A stretch of DNA of 64,000 nucleotides from NCBI RefSeq assembly GCF_900116905.1, contig NZ_FPCG01000007.1, positions 62,001 through 126,000 on the forward strand, in the 5' to 3' direction. This stretch comes from Micrococcus terreus. Lineage in GTDB: Bacteria > Actinomycetota > Actinomycetes > Actinomycetales > Micrococcaceae. A model generated the notes under the pieces. The model saw nothing but the letters and a program-made list of their open reading frames with translations, did no database searches and was not told the origin of the DNA. Shown in pieces: positions 18,615-26,392 of the stretch. Within the stretch, counting starts at the first letter, position 1; every line of letters begins with the position of its first letter. A program made the translations under genes and the position numbers.

Positions 18615-19718
18615 TCAGCGATCGGTGCGGTACCGCTCCAGCTTGGCCTCGTCGATCCCGGCACCCACGCCGGGCTCGTCGCGGACGGAGATCCGGCCGT
18701 CCTGGATGGTGATCGGCTCGGCCAGCAGGTCATCGGACATGTCCAGGAAGTTGGAGAGCTCTCCCGCCCGGCGCGAGGTGGCCTGGTGCGCCGCGCCGAA
18801 GGTGACGGTGGCCAGGGAGCCGACCTGGGTGTCGATCTGGTTGCCCATGGTCACGTCCACACCGAGGCCGGTGCACAGTCCCAGGATCTCAGTGGCCTCG
18901 GTGAACCCGGACCGTGCGGTCTTGATGCAGATGGCGTTGCAGCCACCGGAGAGCAGCTCGCGGGAGACGTCTCCGGCCGTGGGCACGGATTCGTCGCCCA
19001 CCACGGGAATGGGTGAGTGCTCCACCAGGCGGCGCCGGCTCATGGCCTCCTTGGCGTCGCAGGGCTCCTCGAGCAGGCTCAGCCCCAGCCCCTCGGTGCG
19101 GCGCAGCACCTCCATGGCCTCATTGGCGGTCCAGCCGCGATTGGCATCCAGGTAGAGCTCCACGTCCTCCCCCAGGCCCTCGCGCAGCACGTGGCAGGCC
19201 TCGATGTCCAGGCTCAGCGGACGGCGTCCGACCTTGAGCTTGAAGGTGGTGATCCCGTGCTCCTGGCCGAAGCGCAGGGCCTCGTCCAGCAGCTCCTGGG
19301 CGGGCTTGAACCCGAGCATGTGGCTGACCCGCATGCTGTCCGTCCAACCGCCGAGCATCTTGTGCACCGGGGTGCCCAGCGCCTTGCCGGCGGCGTCCCA
19401 CAGGGCGATGTCCACGGCGCCCTTGGCCACCTGGTTGTGGATGGTCCGGTGCATCACGGCATGGACCTTCTCCCGGTCGAACACGTCCAGACCCACGATC
19501 TGCGGAGCGAAGACCTCCTCGACGATGGTCTTGATCGAGGTCTGGGTCTCACCGTAGGTGTAGGGACGTGGCGGGGCGTCGGCCTCGCCCACCACACCCT
19601 CGTCCGTGTGGACCCGGATGAGCACGTGGTCGGCGGTGTGCACCTCGCCCGAGGCGAACTTCAGCGGGTGGTGGTACGGGATGGCGTAGGGGATGGCCTC
19701 GATGCGCTGGATCTTCAC
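18615..19718 (-). CDS. catB: Muconate cycloisomerase
   Basis: 367 residues, enolase superfamily. The catalytic KxK is K160-x-K162, metal ligands fit D191, E217 and D242, and the opposite-face lysine is K266. It converts cis,cis-muconate to muconolactone, the step after catA. The GTG start at 19718 overlaps the stop of the LysR regulator (GTGA), so the regulator and enzyme are translationally coupled. The next enzyme, muconolactone isomerase (catC), is not nearby. One copy of the dispersed motif lies directly behind the stop (18595-18605). Other muconate/mandelate-type cyclases are possible, but context favours catB. Confidence 0.9.
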   Translation of the reverse strand: MKIQRIEAIPYAIPYHHPLKFASGEVHTADHVLIRVHTDEGVVGEADAPPRPYTYGETQTSIKTIVEEVFAPQIVGLDVFDREKVHAVMHRTIHNQVAKGAVDIALWDAAGKALGTPVHKMLGGWTDSMRVSHMLGFKPAQELLDEALRFGQEHGITTFKLKVGRRPLSLDIEACHVLREGLGEDVELYLDANRGWTANEAMEVLRRTEGLGLSLLEEPCDAKEAMSRRRLVEHSPIPVVGDESVPTAGDVSRELLSGGCNAICIKTARSGFTEATEILGLCTGLGVDVTMGNQIDTQVGSLATVTFGAAHQATSRRAGELSNFLDMSDDLLAEPITIQDGRISVRDEPGVGAGIDEAKLERYRTDR

Positions 19719-20701
19719 GGTGTCTCCGGTTGGCTGGATGGATCGGATGGATCGGACAGGTCAGGGGCCGCCGGCGCGCCCTCCACGGGGGCCAGCGGTG
19801 AGGCGAGCAGGTCCTGCCGGACCTGGTCGGCGGCTCGGTGGGCGATCGCCTGGAAGGCAGGGATCAGGGGCGAGGTGGCGCCGGCCTTCCAGGCCAGCGA
19901 GAGCCCGACGGCGGGAGCATCGGCGAGCGCTCGATAGGTGACCCGGGCCGCGGTGGCCGGCCGGGCGCCGTCGGGAACCAGGGCCACTCCCATGCCCGAG
20001 GCGACGAAAGCCAGCAGCGTGGAGGTCTCCGTGGCCTCCTGCACGATCCGGGGACGGAACCCGGCCCGGCGGCAGGCCTCCCAGACGATGGAGGAGACTG
20101 CGGACTGGCGCGGGTAGCCGACCAGGTCCTCACCGGCTAGGCGCTCCAGCTCCACGGGCCCGGACTCGGCGGCCAACGGGTGCGCGTTGGGGATGGCCAC
20201 CAGCAGCCGGTCCTCGGCCACCTCGTCCAAGGCCAGCTCGGTGGACTCCACGGGAGGACGCAGCACGGCCACGTCCAAGCGGTTCTCCAGCAGCGCCTGC
20301 TCCATCTTGGGGGTGAGCAGCTCGCCGATCACGTGCAGGCGCACGCCGGGCAGCTCGGTGCGGGCCAGACGGACGATCGAGGGCATCAGGCGGTAGGTGG
20401 CTGAGCCGGCGAATCCTACGCGGAGCACGCCCGCGGCGCCCTGGCCGACCTCGCGGACATCGGCGATCAGGTCCTCGGCATCGGCCAGGAGCTGCCGGGC
20501 CCGGTCCAGCAGCAGACGCCCGGCGTCGGTGAGATCCACCTTGCGGGTGGTGCGCTCCAACAGCTGGACGCCCAGCTCGGCCTCGATCTGCTTGATCTGC
20601 TGGGACAGCGGGGGCTGGGCCATGTGAAGGCGCTCAGCGGCGCGGCCGAAGTGACGCTCCTCGGCCACGGCCACGAAGTAGCGCAGCTGACGCAGGTCCA
20701 T
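19715..20701 (-). CDS. LysR-type regulator of the catechol genes
   Basis: 328 residues from the ATG at 20701, with AAGGAGGAG upstream. The N-terminal MDLRQLRYFVAVAEERHFGRAAERLHMAQPPLSQQI is a classic LysR helix-turn-helix of the BenM/CatM/CatR type. The rest is the periplasmic-binding-like effector domain. These proteins sense muconate or benzoate and activate cat or ben genes. Unlike most LysR regulators, it is not divergent from catB but leads it in the same transcript, with a 4-base overlap. It is divergent from the DASS transporter at 20983. Confidence 0.88.
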   Translation of the reverse strand: MDLRQLRYFVAVAEERHFGRAAERLHMAQPPLSQQIKQIEAELGVQLLERTTRKVDLTDAGRLLLDRARQLLADAEDLIADVREVGQGAAGVLRVGFAGSATYRLMPSIVRLARTELPGVRLHVIGELLTPKMEQALLENRLDVAVLRPPVESTELALDEVAEDRLLVAIPNAHPLAAESGPVELERLAGEDLVGYPRQSAVSSIVWEACRRAGFRPRIVQEATETSTLLAFVASGMGVALVPDGARPATAARVTYRALADAPAVGLSLAWKAGATSPLIPAFQAIAHRAADQVRQDLLASPLAPVEGAPAAPDLSDPSDPSSQPETP

Positions 20702-20982
20702 GGCTCCTCCTTCGGTCGGTCCGGTGGCCCGGCGTGTGCCGGACCTCACGTCAGAGCGTAGGTCCGCACACCGGGCGGGGTGAAAGACCCATCCAGGCCG
20801 GTTTGAGACGCTCGACCTCTCAATGTGTGGTGAATGTGTACTTCTGAATCTTGATCAGGCATCCTACGGTGAATCTCATCACCTGGACGCGTGAGGTGGT
20901 CCACACGCAACGCTTGCCCGCATGACGAACGCTGTGCCGCCCCACACGCCGGGTCCCATCGCTTCTACACACCGAGGTCCTC
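20702..20982. promoter_or_regulatory. Divergent promoter region between the LysR gene and the DASS transporter
   Basis: 281 bases, AT-richer than the flanks from 20815 to 20900. It contains the inverted repeat GGTGA-6-TCACC (20868-20883) and a TGTGGTGAATGTG stretch near 20826. Either could be an operator for the LysR protein or for transporter control. No ORF of merit. Confidence 0.45.
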
Positions 20983-22599
20983 ATGTCCGTACCACAGAAC
21001 CCCTCCGCGGCGGCCGCTGAACGCAGCCCACGCGACACTGCCCCTGCCGCGCACGCCCCGGATGCCCATCAGGCAGTCGCTGACGATGCGGCCGCCACCG
21101 CCGCCCAGGCCGACTCCCTGGACGCCGGCGGCAAGCGCAACTGGTGGCTGCTGGCCCTGGGGCCGGTGGCCGGCCTGGTGCTGGCACTGGTGTTGCCGGC
21201 GTCGTTGTCCTTCGAGGGCCGGGCCGTGGCCGGCTGTGCCCTGTGGATGGCGATCTGGTGGATGACCGAGGCCGCGCCGATCCCGGTCACCTCCCTGCTG
21301 CCGCTGGTGTTGTTCCCGCTGTTCGGCATGGCGCCGATGAAGGAGGTGGCCGCACCGTACGCCGACTCCGTGGTGTTCCTGGTGATGGGCGGCGTGATCC
21401 TGGGCCTGGCCACCGAGAAGTCCAACCTGCACCTGCGCGTGGCGCTGCTGACCATCCGCACGATCGGCACCAAGCCGGCGCAGATCGTGCTGGGCCTGAT
21501 GGTGGCCTCGGCGTTCATCTCCGCCTGGGTGTCCAACACCGCCACCGCCGTGATCATGGTGCCGATCGCCGTGTCCATCCTGACCCTGGTCCGCCGCGTG
21601 GACCCTGCCGCGGCCGGCCCCAAGTTCGCCGCCTCCATGCTGCTGGGCGTGGCCTACGGCGTGACCATCGGCTCCACCGCCACCCTGATCGGCCAGCCGC
21701 CGATGGCCCTGATGAAGGCCTACCTGGGCGAGTCCCAGGGCTTCGACATGGAGTTCGGCCAGTGGATGCTGGTGGGCGTGCCGTGGGCTGTGGTGATGCT
21801 GTTCGTGGCCTGGCTGGTGCTGACCAAGCTGGTGTTCCGCCCCGAGGCCAAGGTGATCCCCGGCGGCGCTGAGATGATCCGTGACGAGCTGGCCCAGATG
21901 GGCCGGATGACCACCCCGGAGCGCCGGGTGGGCCTGATCTTCCTGGTGGCCATCTTCTTCTGGGTGTTCGTGCCGTTCATCGCCGACATCCCCGCCGTGG
22001 CCGAGGCCATGCCGTGGCTGGGCTCGATCTCCGACACCCAGGTGGCCATGGCCGCTGCGATCGCCTGCTTCCTGGTCCCGGCCCAGAAGCGCTCAGTGGA
22101 CGCCAACGGCACCCCGCTGCTGCGCTGGTCCGCCTCCAAGGAGATCCCCTGGGGCCTGCTGCTGCTCTTCGGCGGCGGCCTGTCCCTCTCGGCGATGTTC
22201 TCCGCCACGGGCCTGTCCCAGTGGATCGGCGAGCAGGTGGGCGGGCTGTCCGGCGTGCCCAGCTGGGTCATCATCCTGGTGGTCATCATCGTGGGTCTGG
22301 GCCTGACCGAGCTGACCTCCAACACCGCCACCGCCGCCGCGTTCTTCCCGATCTTCGGTGCCGTGGCCGTGGGCCTGGGCATCAGCCCGATGCTGATGAC
22401 CATCGCCGTCACGCTGGCCGTCTGCTCGGCCTACATGCTGCCGGTGGCCACGCCGTCCAACGCCGTGGCGTTCGGCTCCGGTGAGGTCTCGATCAAGCAG
22501 ATGGTCCGCGCCGGCGTCTGGCTGAACGTGATCTCACTGGGCCTGGTCATGCTGGTCATGTACACGCTGGTGCCGCTGGTGTTCGGCGTGAGCCTGTAA
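20983..22599 (+). CDS. DASS/SLC13 family anion:sodium symporter
   Basis: 538 residues. An acidic/Ala-rich N-terminal tail of about 50 residues precedes roughly 11-12 membrane segments. Two SNT motifs (AWVSNTATAVIMVPI and ELTSNTATAAAFFPI) are the substrate and sodium sites of divalent anion:Na+ symporters. The ending AYMLPVATPSNAVAFGSG is also typical. Likely substrates are C4-dicarboxylates such as succinate, malate or fumarate. The weak GAGG ribosome site lies 6 bases before the ATG. It is divergent from the cat regulator, so it may serve products of aromatic breakdown. Confidence 0.9.
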   Translation: MSVPQNPSAAAAERSPRDTAPAAHAPDAHQAVADDAAATAAQADSLDAGGKRNWWLLALGPVAGLVLALVLPASLSFEGRAVAGCALWMAIWWMTEAAPIPVTSLLPLVLFPLFGMAPMKEVAAPYADSVVFLVMGGVILGLATEKSNLHLRVALLTIRTIGTKPAQIVLGLMVASAFISAWVSNTATAVIMVPIAVSILTLVRRVDPAAAGPKFAASMLLGVAYGVTIGSTATLIGQPPMALMKAYLGESQGFDMEFGQWMLVGVPWAVVMLFVAWLVLTKLVFRPEAKVIPGGAEMIRDELAQMGRMTTPERRVGLIFLVAIFFWVFVPFIADIPAVAEAMPWLGSISDTQVAMAAAIACFLVPAQKRSVDANGTPLLRWSASKEIPWGLLLLFGGGLSLSAMFSATGLSQWIGEQVGGLSGVPSWVIILVVIIVGLGLTELTSNTATAAAFFPIFGAVAVGLGISPMLMTIAVTLAVCSAYMLPVATPSNAVAFGSGEVSIKQMVRAGVWLNVISLGLVMLVMYTLVPLVFGVSL

Positions 22600-22672
22600 G
22601 GACGGCACCTCGCCGCCTCACCTTCCCGGCGACCCTGCCGAGCGGCCCTCTGACTCGCCCTGACCGGGTGAC

Positions 22673-23365
22673 TCAGGGGGCCGTCGTCGTGGTGGAGGCA
22701 GACGAGGTCTGCCCCTCGGTGTCCGGCTCGGGGCAGAGCAGCGGCCCGGCGGTGGTGTCCACGGCGTCCTCGGCCACCAGCTGCTGGTAGCGCACGCCCA
22801 GCACGAGGTCCACGGAGTCATCCTCACGGTCATCGGGCTGGAACTGGGTGCCCTCGATCATTCGCTGCACGGCCAAGGCGGTGTCCTGTCCCTCCGGGCC
22901 GGCCGTGACCACCCCCACGCGCTGCTGGTTCCCCAGGCGCTTGTTGCCCACGGTGCCGATGGTGAACCCCCTGGCCTCGAGGTCGTTGGCCACCTCACCG
23001 GCGAGCCCGCCGATCGAGGTGCCGTTGTACACGTGCACCGTGGAGGCCTGGCTGAAGGAGACCGGATCCACGGGGCAGGACAGCGGGGCCGGCGGGGGCG
23101 CCGCCTCCCAGCCGGGGATCTCCCAGTTCCCCCGCAGCACCTGCCAGGCCGCCAGCAGCACGCCCACCAGCAGCAGCACCAGGACCACGATCACCGCCGC
23201 GTGCCGACGCCTCCGCCGGCGGCGCACCTGGGCGGCCGCACGCGGATCCTCCTGTTCGAAGTAGCGGCCCAGGTCCTCCTCGGTGAAGATCCGCTGTCCG
23301 TGCCATTCCTTGTGGGGCGCCGGCTCACCGGGCGCGCGGGAGGACGGCGTGGGTGGGGTGGACAC
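22673..23365 (-). CDS. Membrane-anchored LytR_C domain protein
   Basis: 230 residues from the GTG at 23365, preceded by AAGGAG. A cytoplasmic tail with an Arg run (residues 49-54) leads into one membrane segment (about 55-75). An extracytoplasmic LytR C-terminal domain follows, with VHVYNGTSIGGLAGEVANDLEARGFTIGTVGN and a C-terminal Thr/Ala tail. Such proteins accompany LCP-type ligases that attach polymers to the wall, but they lack the catalytic LCP domain. A near copy of the dispersed motif covers the stop codon (22679-22688). Confidence 0.8.
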   Translation of the reverse strand: MSTPPTPSSRAPGEPAPHKEWHGQRIFTEEDLGRYFEQEDPRAAAQVRRRRRRRHAAVIVVLVLLLVGVLLAAWQVLRGNWEIPGWEAAPPPAPLSCPVDPVSFSQASTVHVYNGTSIGGLAGEVANDLEARGFTIGTVGNKRLGNQQRVGVVTAGPEGQDTALAVQRMIEGTQFQPDDREDDSVDLVLGVRYQQLVAEDAVDTTAGPLLCPEPDTEGQTSSASTTTTAP

Positions 23366-23491
23366 CGGCTGATTCTCCTTCGGATGCGGTCGGGAGCCTA
23401 CCCGCACAGACTATCCCGACTGTGAGTCGCGTCTCATCTGCAGATTTCGGCGCCCGGAGCCTCACCTGGCTGCGGGTGGCAGGCTGGTGCC

Positions 23492-24400
23492 ATGCGCACT
23501 CTTCCCCCGGTCGGCCTCCTGCTGGATGTGGACGGCCCCCTCGCCTCCCCGCAGACCCGCGCCGTCCCGGACGGCATCCTGCACACCCTGGTGGAGCTGA
23601 CCGACCGCGGCATCCCCGTGGTGTTCAACACCGGCCGTTCCGCCCAGTTCGTGCTCCACCAGCTGCTGGCTGCCCTGCGCGAGGCAGGCCTGTCCCCCAC
23701 CGCCCGCGTGCACGCCGTCTGCGAGAAGGGAGCCGTCTGGTTCTCCGCGGCGCATCTTCCGGACGGCCCGCTTCCAGAGGTCACCCCGGCGGGGTCGGTC
23801 CCGGAGTGGATCCGTCCCGACGACGGCATGCGAGTCCGAGCCGACCTCGCCGAGCGCTTGGCTCAGCAGATCCGCGAGACGCACGGCGAGAGCATGTTCT
23901 TCGACGACACCAAGCTGGCCATGGTCAGTGCAGAGATGACCGTGGGACTGGCGCTGGAGGACTACCGTCCGGCGCAGGCCGAGTTCGAGGAGTTCGCCCA
24001 GGCGGCGCTGGCGCAGGCCGGGCTGTCCACCGCGTTCCAGGTGGACTCCACGATCATCTCCTCGGACATCGAACACGTCCGCAGCGGCAAGGACCTGGGC
24101 GCCGAGCGGGCCTGGGAGCTGCTCTCGGCCGACGGGGAGATGCCGGTCCGCTGGATCACCTGCGGGGACTCGCGCACGGACTATGCCATGGCCGAGTGGC
24201 TGCACGCGAGAGGTGCCTCCGTGACCCATGTGGACGTCCGGCCCGGGGACGGTGTGCCGGAGACCGCCTACCCGGTGCTCACGCCGGCGGACCTGGCGAC
24301 CGAGGGGTTCGGCCGTGAGGACGCGATCCATGAGGAGGCCGGTCAGGCGCTGCTGGAGCAGACATTGTCCCGGATCACCGGCTCGATGACCAGAAGATGA
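23492..24400 (+). CDS. HAD-superfamily hydrolase
   Basis: 302 residues. The N-terminal LLLDVDGPLASPQTR is HAD motif I (nucleophile and general acid Asp). VVFNTGRSAQ holds motif II, and ITCGDSRTDYAMAEWL near residue 225 is motif IV. The layout resembles sugar-phosphatase/Cof-type enzymes with a C2 cap. The ATG follows CAGGCT by 6 bases without a ribosome site, so a leaderless message is possible. A copy of the dispersed motif lies within the coding region at 23816-23826. Substrate unknown. Confidence 0.8.
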   Translation: MRTLPPVGLLLDVDGPLASPQTRAVPDGILHTLVELTDRGIPVVFNTGRSAQFVLHQLLAALREAGLSPTARVHAVCEKGAVWFSAAHLPDGPLPEVTPAGSVPEWIRPDDGMRVRADLAERLAQQIRETHGESMFFDDTKLAMVSAEMTVGLALEDYRPAQAEFEEFAQAALAQAGLSTAFQVDSTIISSDIEHVRSGKDLGAERAWELLSADGEMPVRWITCGDSRTDYAMAEWLHARGASVTHVDVRPGDGVPETAYPVLTPADLATEGFGREDAIHEEAGQALLEQTLSRITGSMTRR

Positions 24401-24474
24401 CGGCGTGACGTCACGGGGCGTCGCGCGAGGCAACCCGCGCTGGGAAGGGGTGCCGTCGTCGTTCACTGGTGTCC

Positions 24475-25536
24475 ATGACTTCTGACACCGCAACCCTCAC
24501 TGCCCCAGCGGACACCGCCGAGCTGGAGATCCCTGTGCTCTCGCTGGCCCGGATGCGCCGTGAGGATGGGTCCTTCAACCCGGAGTTCCTGGATGAGCTG
24601 CGCCACGCGGCACACCACGTGGGGTTCTTCCAGATCGTGGACTACGGGGCCGCCGAGGGCCAGGTCGACGAGCTGTTCCAGGTCAGTGCGGACTTCTTCG
24701 CCCGGCCGGAGCAGGAGAAGCTGGCGCTGCACAACCAGAACTCACCGCACTACCGCGGGTACTCCAGCGTGGGCGCCGAGCGGACCCAGGGCCGTCCGGA
24801 CTCACGGGAGCAGATCGACTTCTCCCCCGAGCGCGCGCCGGTGCCGGCCGAGCAGATCCAGCCCGGTGAGGACTACTGGGTGCTGCAGGGCCCCAACCAG
24901 TGGCCGGCGGACATGCCCCAGCTGGAGCGCACCGCCATGGAGTGGACCGCACTGATGGACCGCGTGGGCGAGGACCTGCTGAAGGCGCTGTCCGTGGCGA
25001 TCGGGCTGGACGAGGACCACTTCGCCGAGGCGTTCACCGGCAACCGTGCCTGGATGGCCAAGCTGGCGCACTATGTGGGCGGGGTGAAGGAGGCCGGCAC
25101 GCAGGGCGTGGGGCTGCACGCCGACTACGGGTTCATCACCCTGCTGCTGCAGGACCAGGTCGGCGGGCTGGAGGTGCGCCCGTACGGTCAGGACAAATGG
25201 CTGCCGGTGGAGCCGATCCACGGGGCGCTGGTGGTGAACCTGGGCGAGATGCTCGAGGTGGCCACGAACGGCTACCTGATGGCCACCATCCACCGGGTGA
25301 TCGCCCCGGACCAGGGTGTGGACCGGTACGCGGTGCCGTTCTTCTACTCCCCGCGCCTGGACGCCGTGATCGAGCCCGTGGAGCTGCCGGCCGAGCTGGC
25401 CGCTGCCGCACGCGGGGCCTCGGACGACCCGGAGAACCCCATGCTCTCCTCGTTCGGGGCGAACATGCTCAAGGGCTTCGCCCGGGCTCACCCGAAGGTC
25501 ACCGAGAAGTTCCACCCGCAGCTGCTGGCGCGCTGA
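24475..25536 (+). CDS. 2-oxoglutarate/Fe(II)-dependent oxygenase, isopenicillin-N-synthase-like
   Basis: 353 residues from the ATG at 24475; a GTG two codons upstream at 24469 is equally possible and no clear ribosome site decides. The N-terminal DIOX_N-like part has VGFFQIVDYG. The jelly-roll core has H-x-D in GLHADYGFITLLLQD, the distal His in ATIHRVIAP, and the 2OG-binding Arg in DRYAVPFFY. These are the iron and cosubstrate ligands of the isopenicillin N synthase/gibberellin oxidase group. Substrate unknown. It ends just before a long hairpin. Confidence 0.85.
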   Translation: MTSDTATLTAPADTAELEIPVLSLARMRREDGSFNPEFLDELRHAAHHVGFFQIVDYGAAEGQVDELFQVSADFFARPEQEKLALHNQNSPHYRGYSSVGAERTQGRPDSREQIDFSPERAPVPAEQIQPGEDYWVLQGPNQWPADMPQLERTAMEWTALMDRVGEDLLKALSVAIGLDEDHFAEAFTGNRAWMAKLAHYVGGVKEAGTQGVGLHADYGFITLLLQDQVGGLEVRPYGQDKWLPVEPIHGALVVNLGEMLEVATNGYLMATIHRVIAPDQGVDRYAVPFFYSPRLDAVIEPVELPAELAAAARGASDDPENPMLSSFGANMLKGFARAHPKVTEKFHPQLLAR

Positions 25537-25555
25537 GCACCCCTTCGGCCGCTTT

Positions 25556-25616
25556 ACAGCACCAAGACGGTTCTTGCGAGCCCCTGCATGGCCCGGTAGA
25601 ACCGTCTTGGTCCTGT
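25556..25616 (+). terminator. Long hairpin behind the oxygenase gene
   Basis: 19-base arms at 25556-25574 and 25598-25616 pair with a single mismatch (core ACCAAGACGGTTCT) around a 23-base loop, 20 bases after the stop. Confidence 0.75.
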
Positions 25617-25682
25617 TGAGCCCCGGACGCTCCTGCGCAGACACCGGCAACGCTCTGTCCCTCCTCGGCGGCAGCCACGTCA

Positions 25683-26302
25683 GTGGCCCAGCAGGATGAG
25701 CGCTCCACACCATGGAGCATGCGCACATCCGACCTGCACCGCGGGGCACTCGCAGACCCCCTGGTCCGGGCCGCCGCCGATGTGATCTGCCGGGTCCCGC
25801 TGGAGAGGCACTGTCCGTGGTGGACAGCGTGCTCAGGGGACGCACAGCTGGCGGCCGACGGCTCACCGCGCCCGAGATCCCGCACTGGATCGACCTGATT
25901 CCCGTCCGATGCAAGCTGGAACGGGCCACGCTCGCCATCGAGCTCGGTGATGCACGTGCAGAATCCCGGGGCGAAGCAACCTCACACGCCCAGATCTGGG
26001 AGGCAAGGCTGCTGATGCCGGGGCTGCAGACCACTCACAGTCTGGAGGACGGACGCCCCGTCCGCCCGGACGTGGAGTGGTGCGAGGCCGGAGTGTTCGG
26101 CGAGTTCGATGGACTCATCAAGAACAGCCGGTCCGCCTCCCTCTCCCGTCAGAGCACCCATCAGGTCTTCGTGGAGGAGCGGCGCCGTGAACGAGCAATG
26201 GACGGGGCAGGCCGCCGGGTCATCCGCTGGACCTGGGCCGACGTGAAGGTTCCCGGGCGTGTCCCGGGCTGGCTGCTGGCGGCCGGGGTGCCCCTCCGTT
26301 GA
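25683..26302 (+). pseudogene. Frameshifted endonuclease-domain (DUF559-like) protein
   Basis: From 25683 one frame reads ADPLVRAAADVICRVPLE. Just after this, around 25803-25808, the matching continuation EALSVVDSVLRGRT appears in another frame and runs to 26302. The break sits in CTGGAGAGGCACTG, where an extra AG (or loss of one base) would explain the shift. The C-terminal half keeps DARAESRGE, VFGEFDGLIKN and the ending VFVEERRRERAM...VIRWTWADV. This is the layout of actinobacterial endonuclease-domain proteins that often carry an AbiEi-like N-terminus. That N-terminus appears lost. Family assignment is by recognised pattern; a sequencing error at one site is the main alternative to real decay. 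Confidence 0.62.
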
Positions 26303-26392
26303 TGCCCCGGCAGCGCAGGGACGACTGTGCCCCGGTGGCCAACGTGGTCACCCGGGCACAGTTCGGGCCGTCAGGTCCTCAGGAGGAGACGT

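Noticed and set aside
21069-22412. Minus-strand frames across the DASS transporter
   Set aside because: Ser/Ala/Arg-rich shadow frames with no domains; the transporter is clear on the plus strand.
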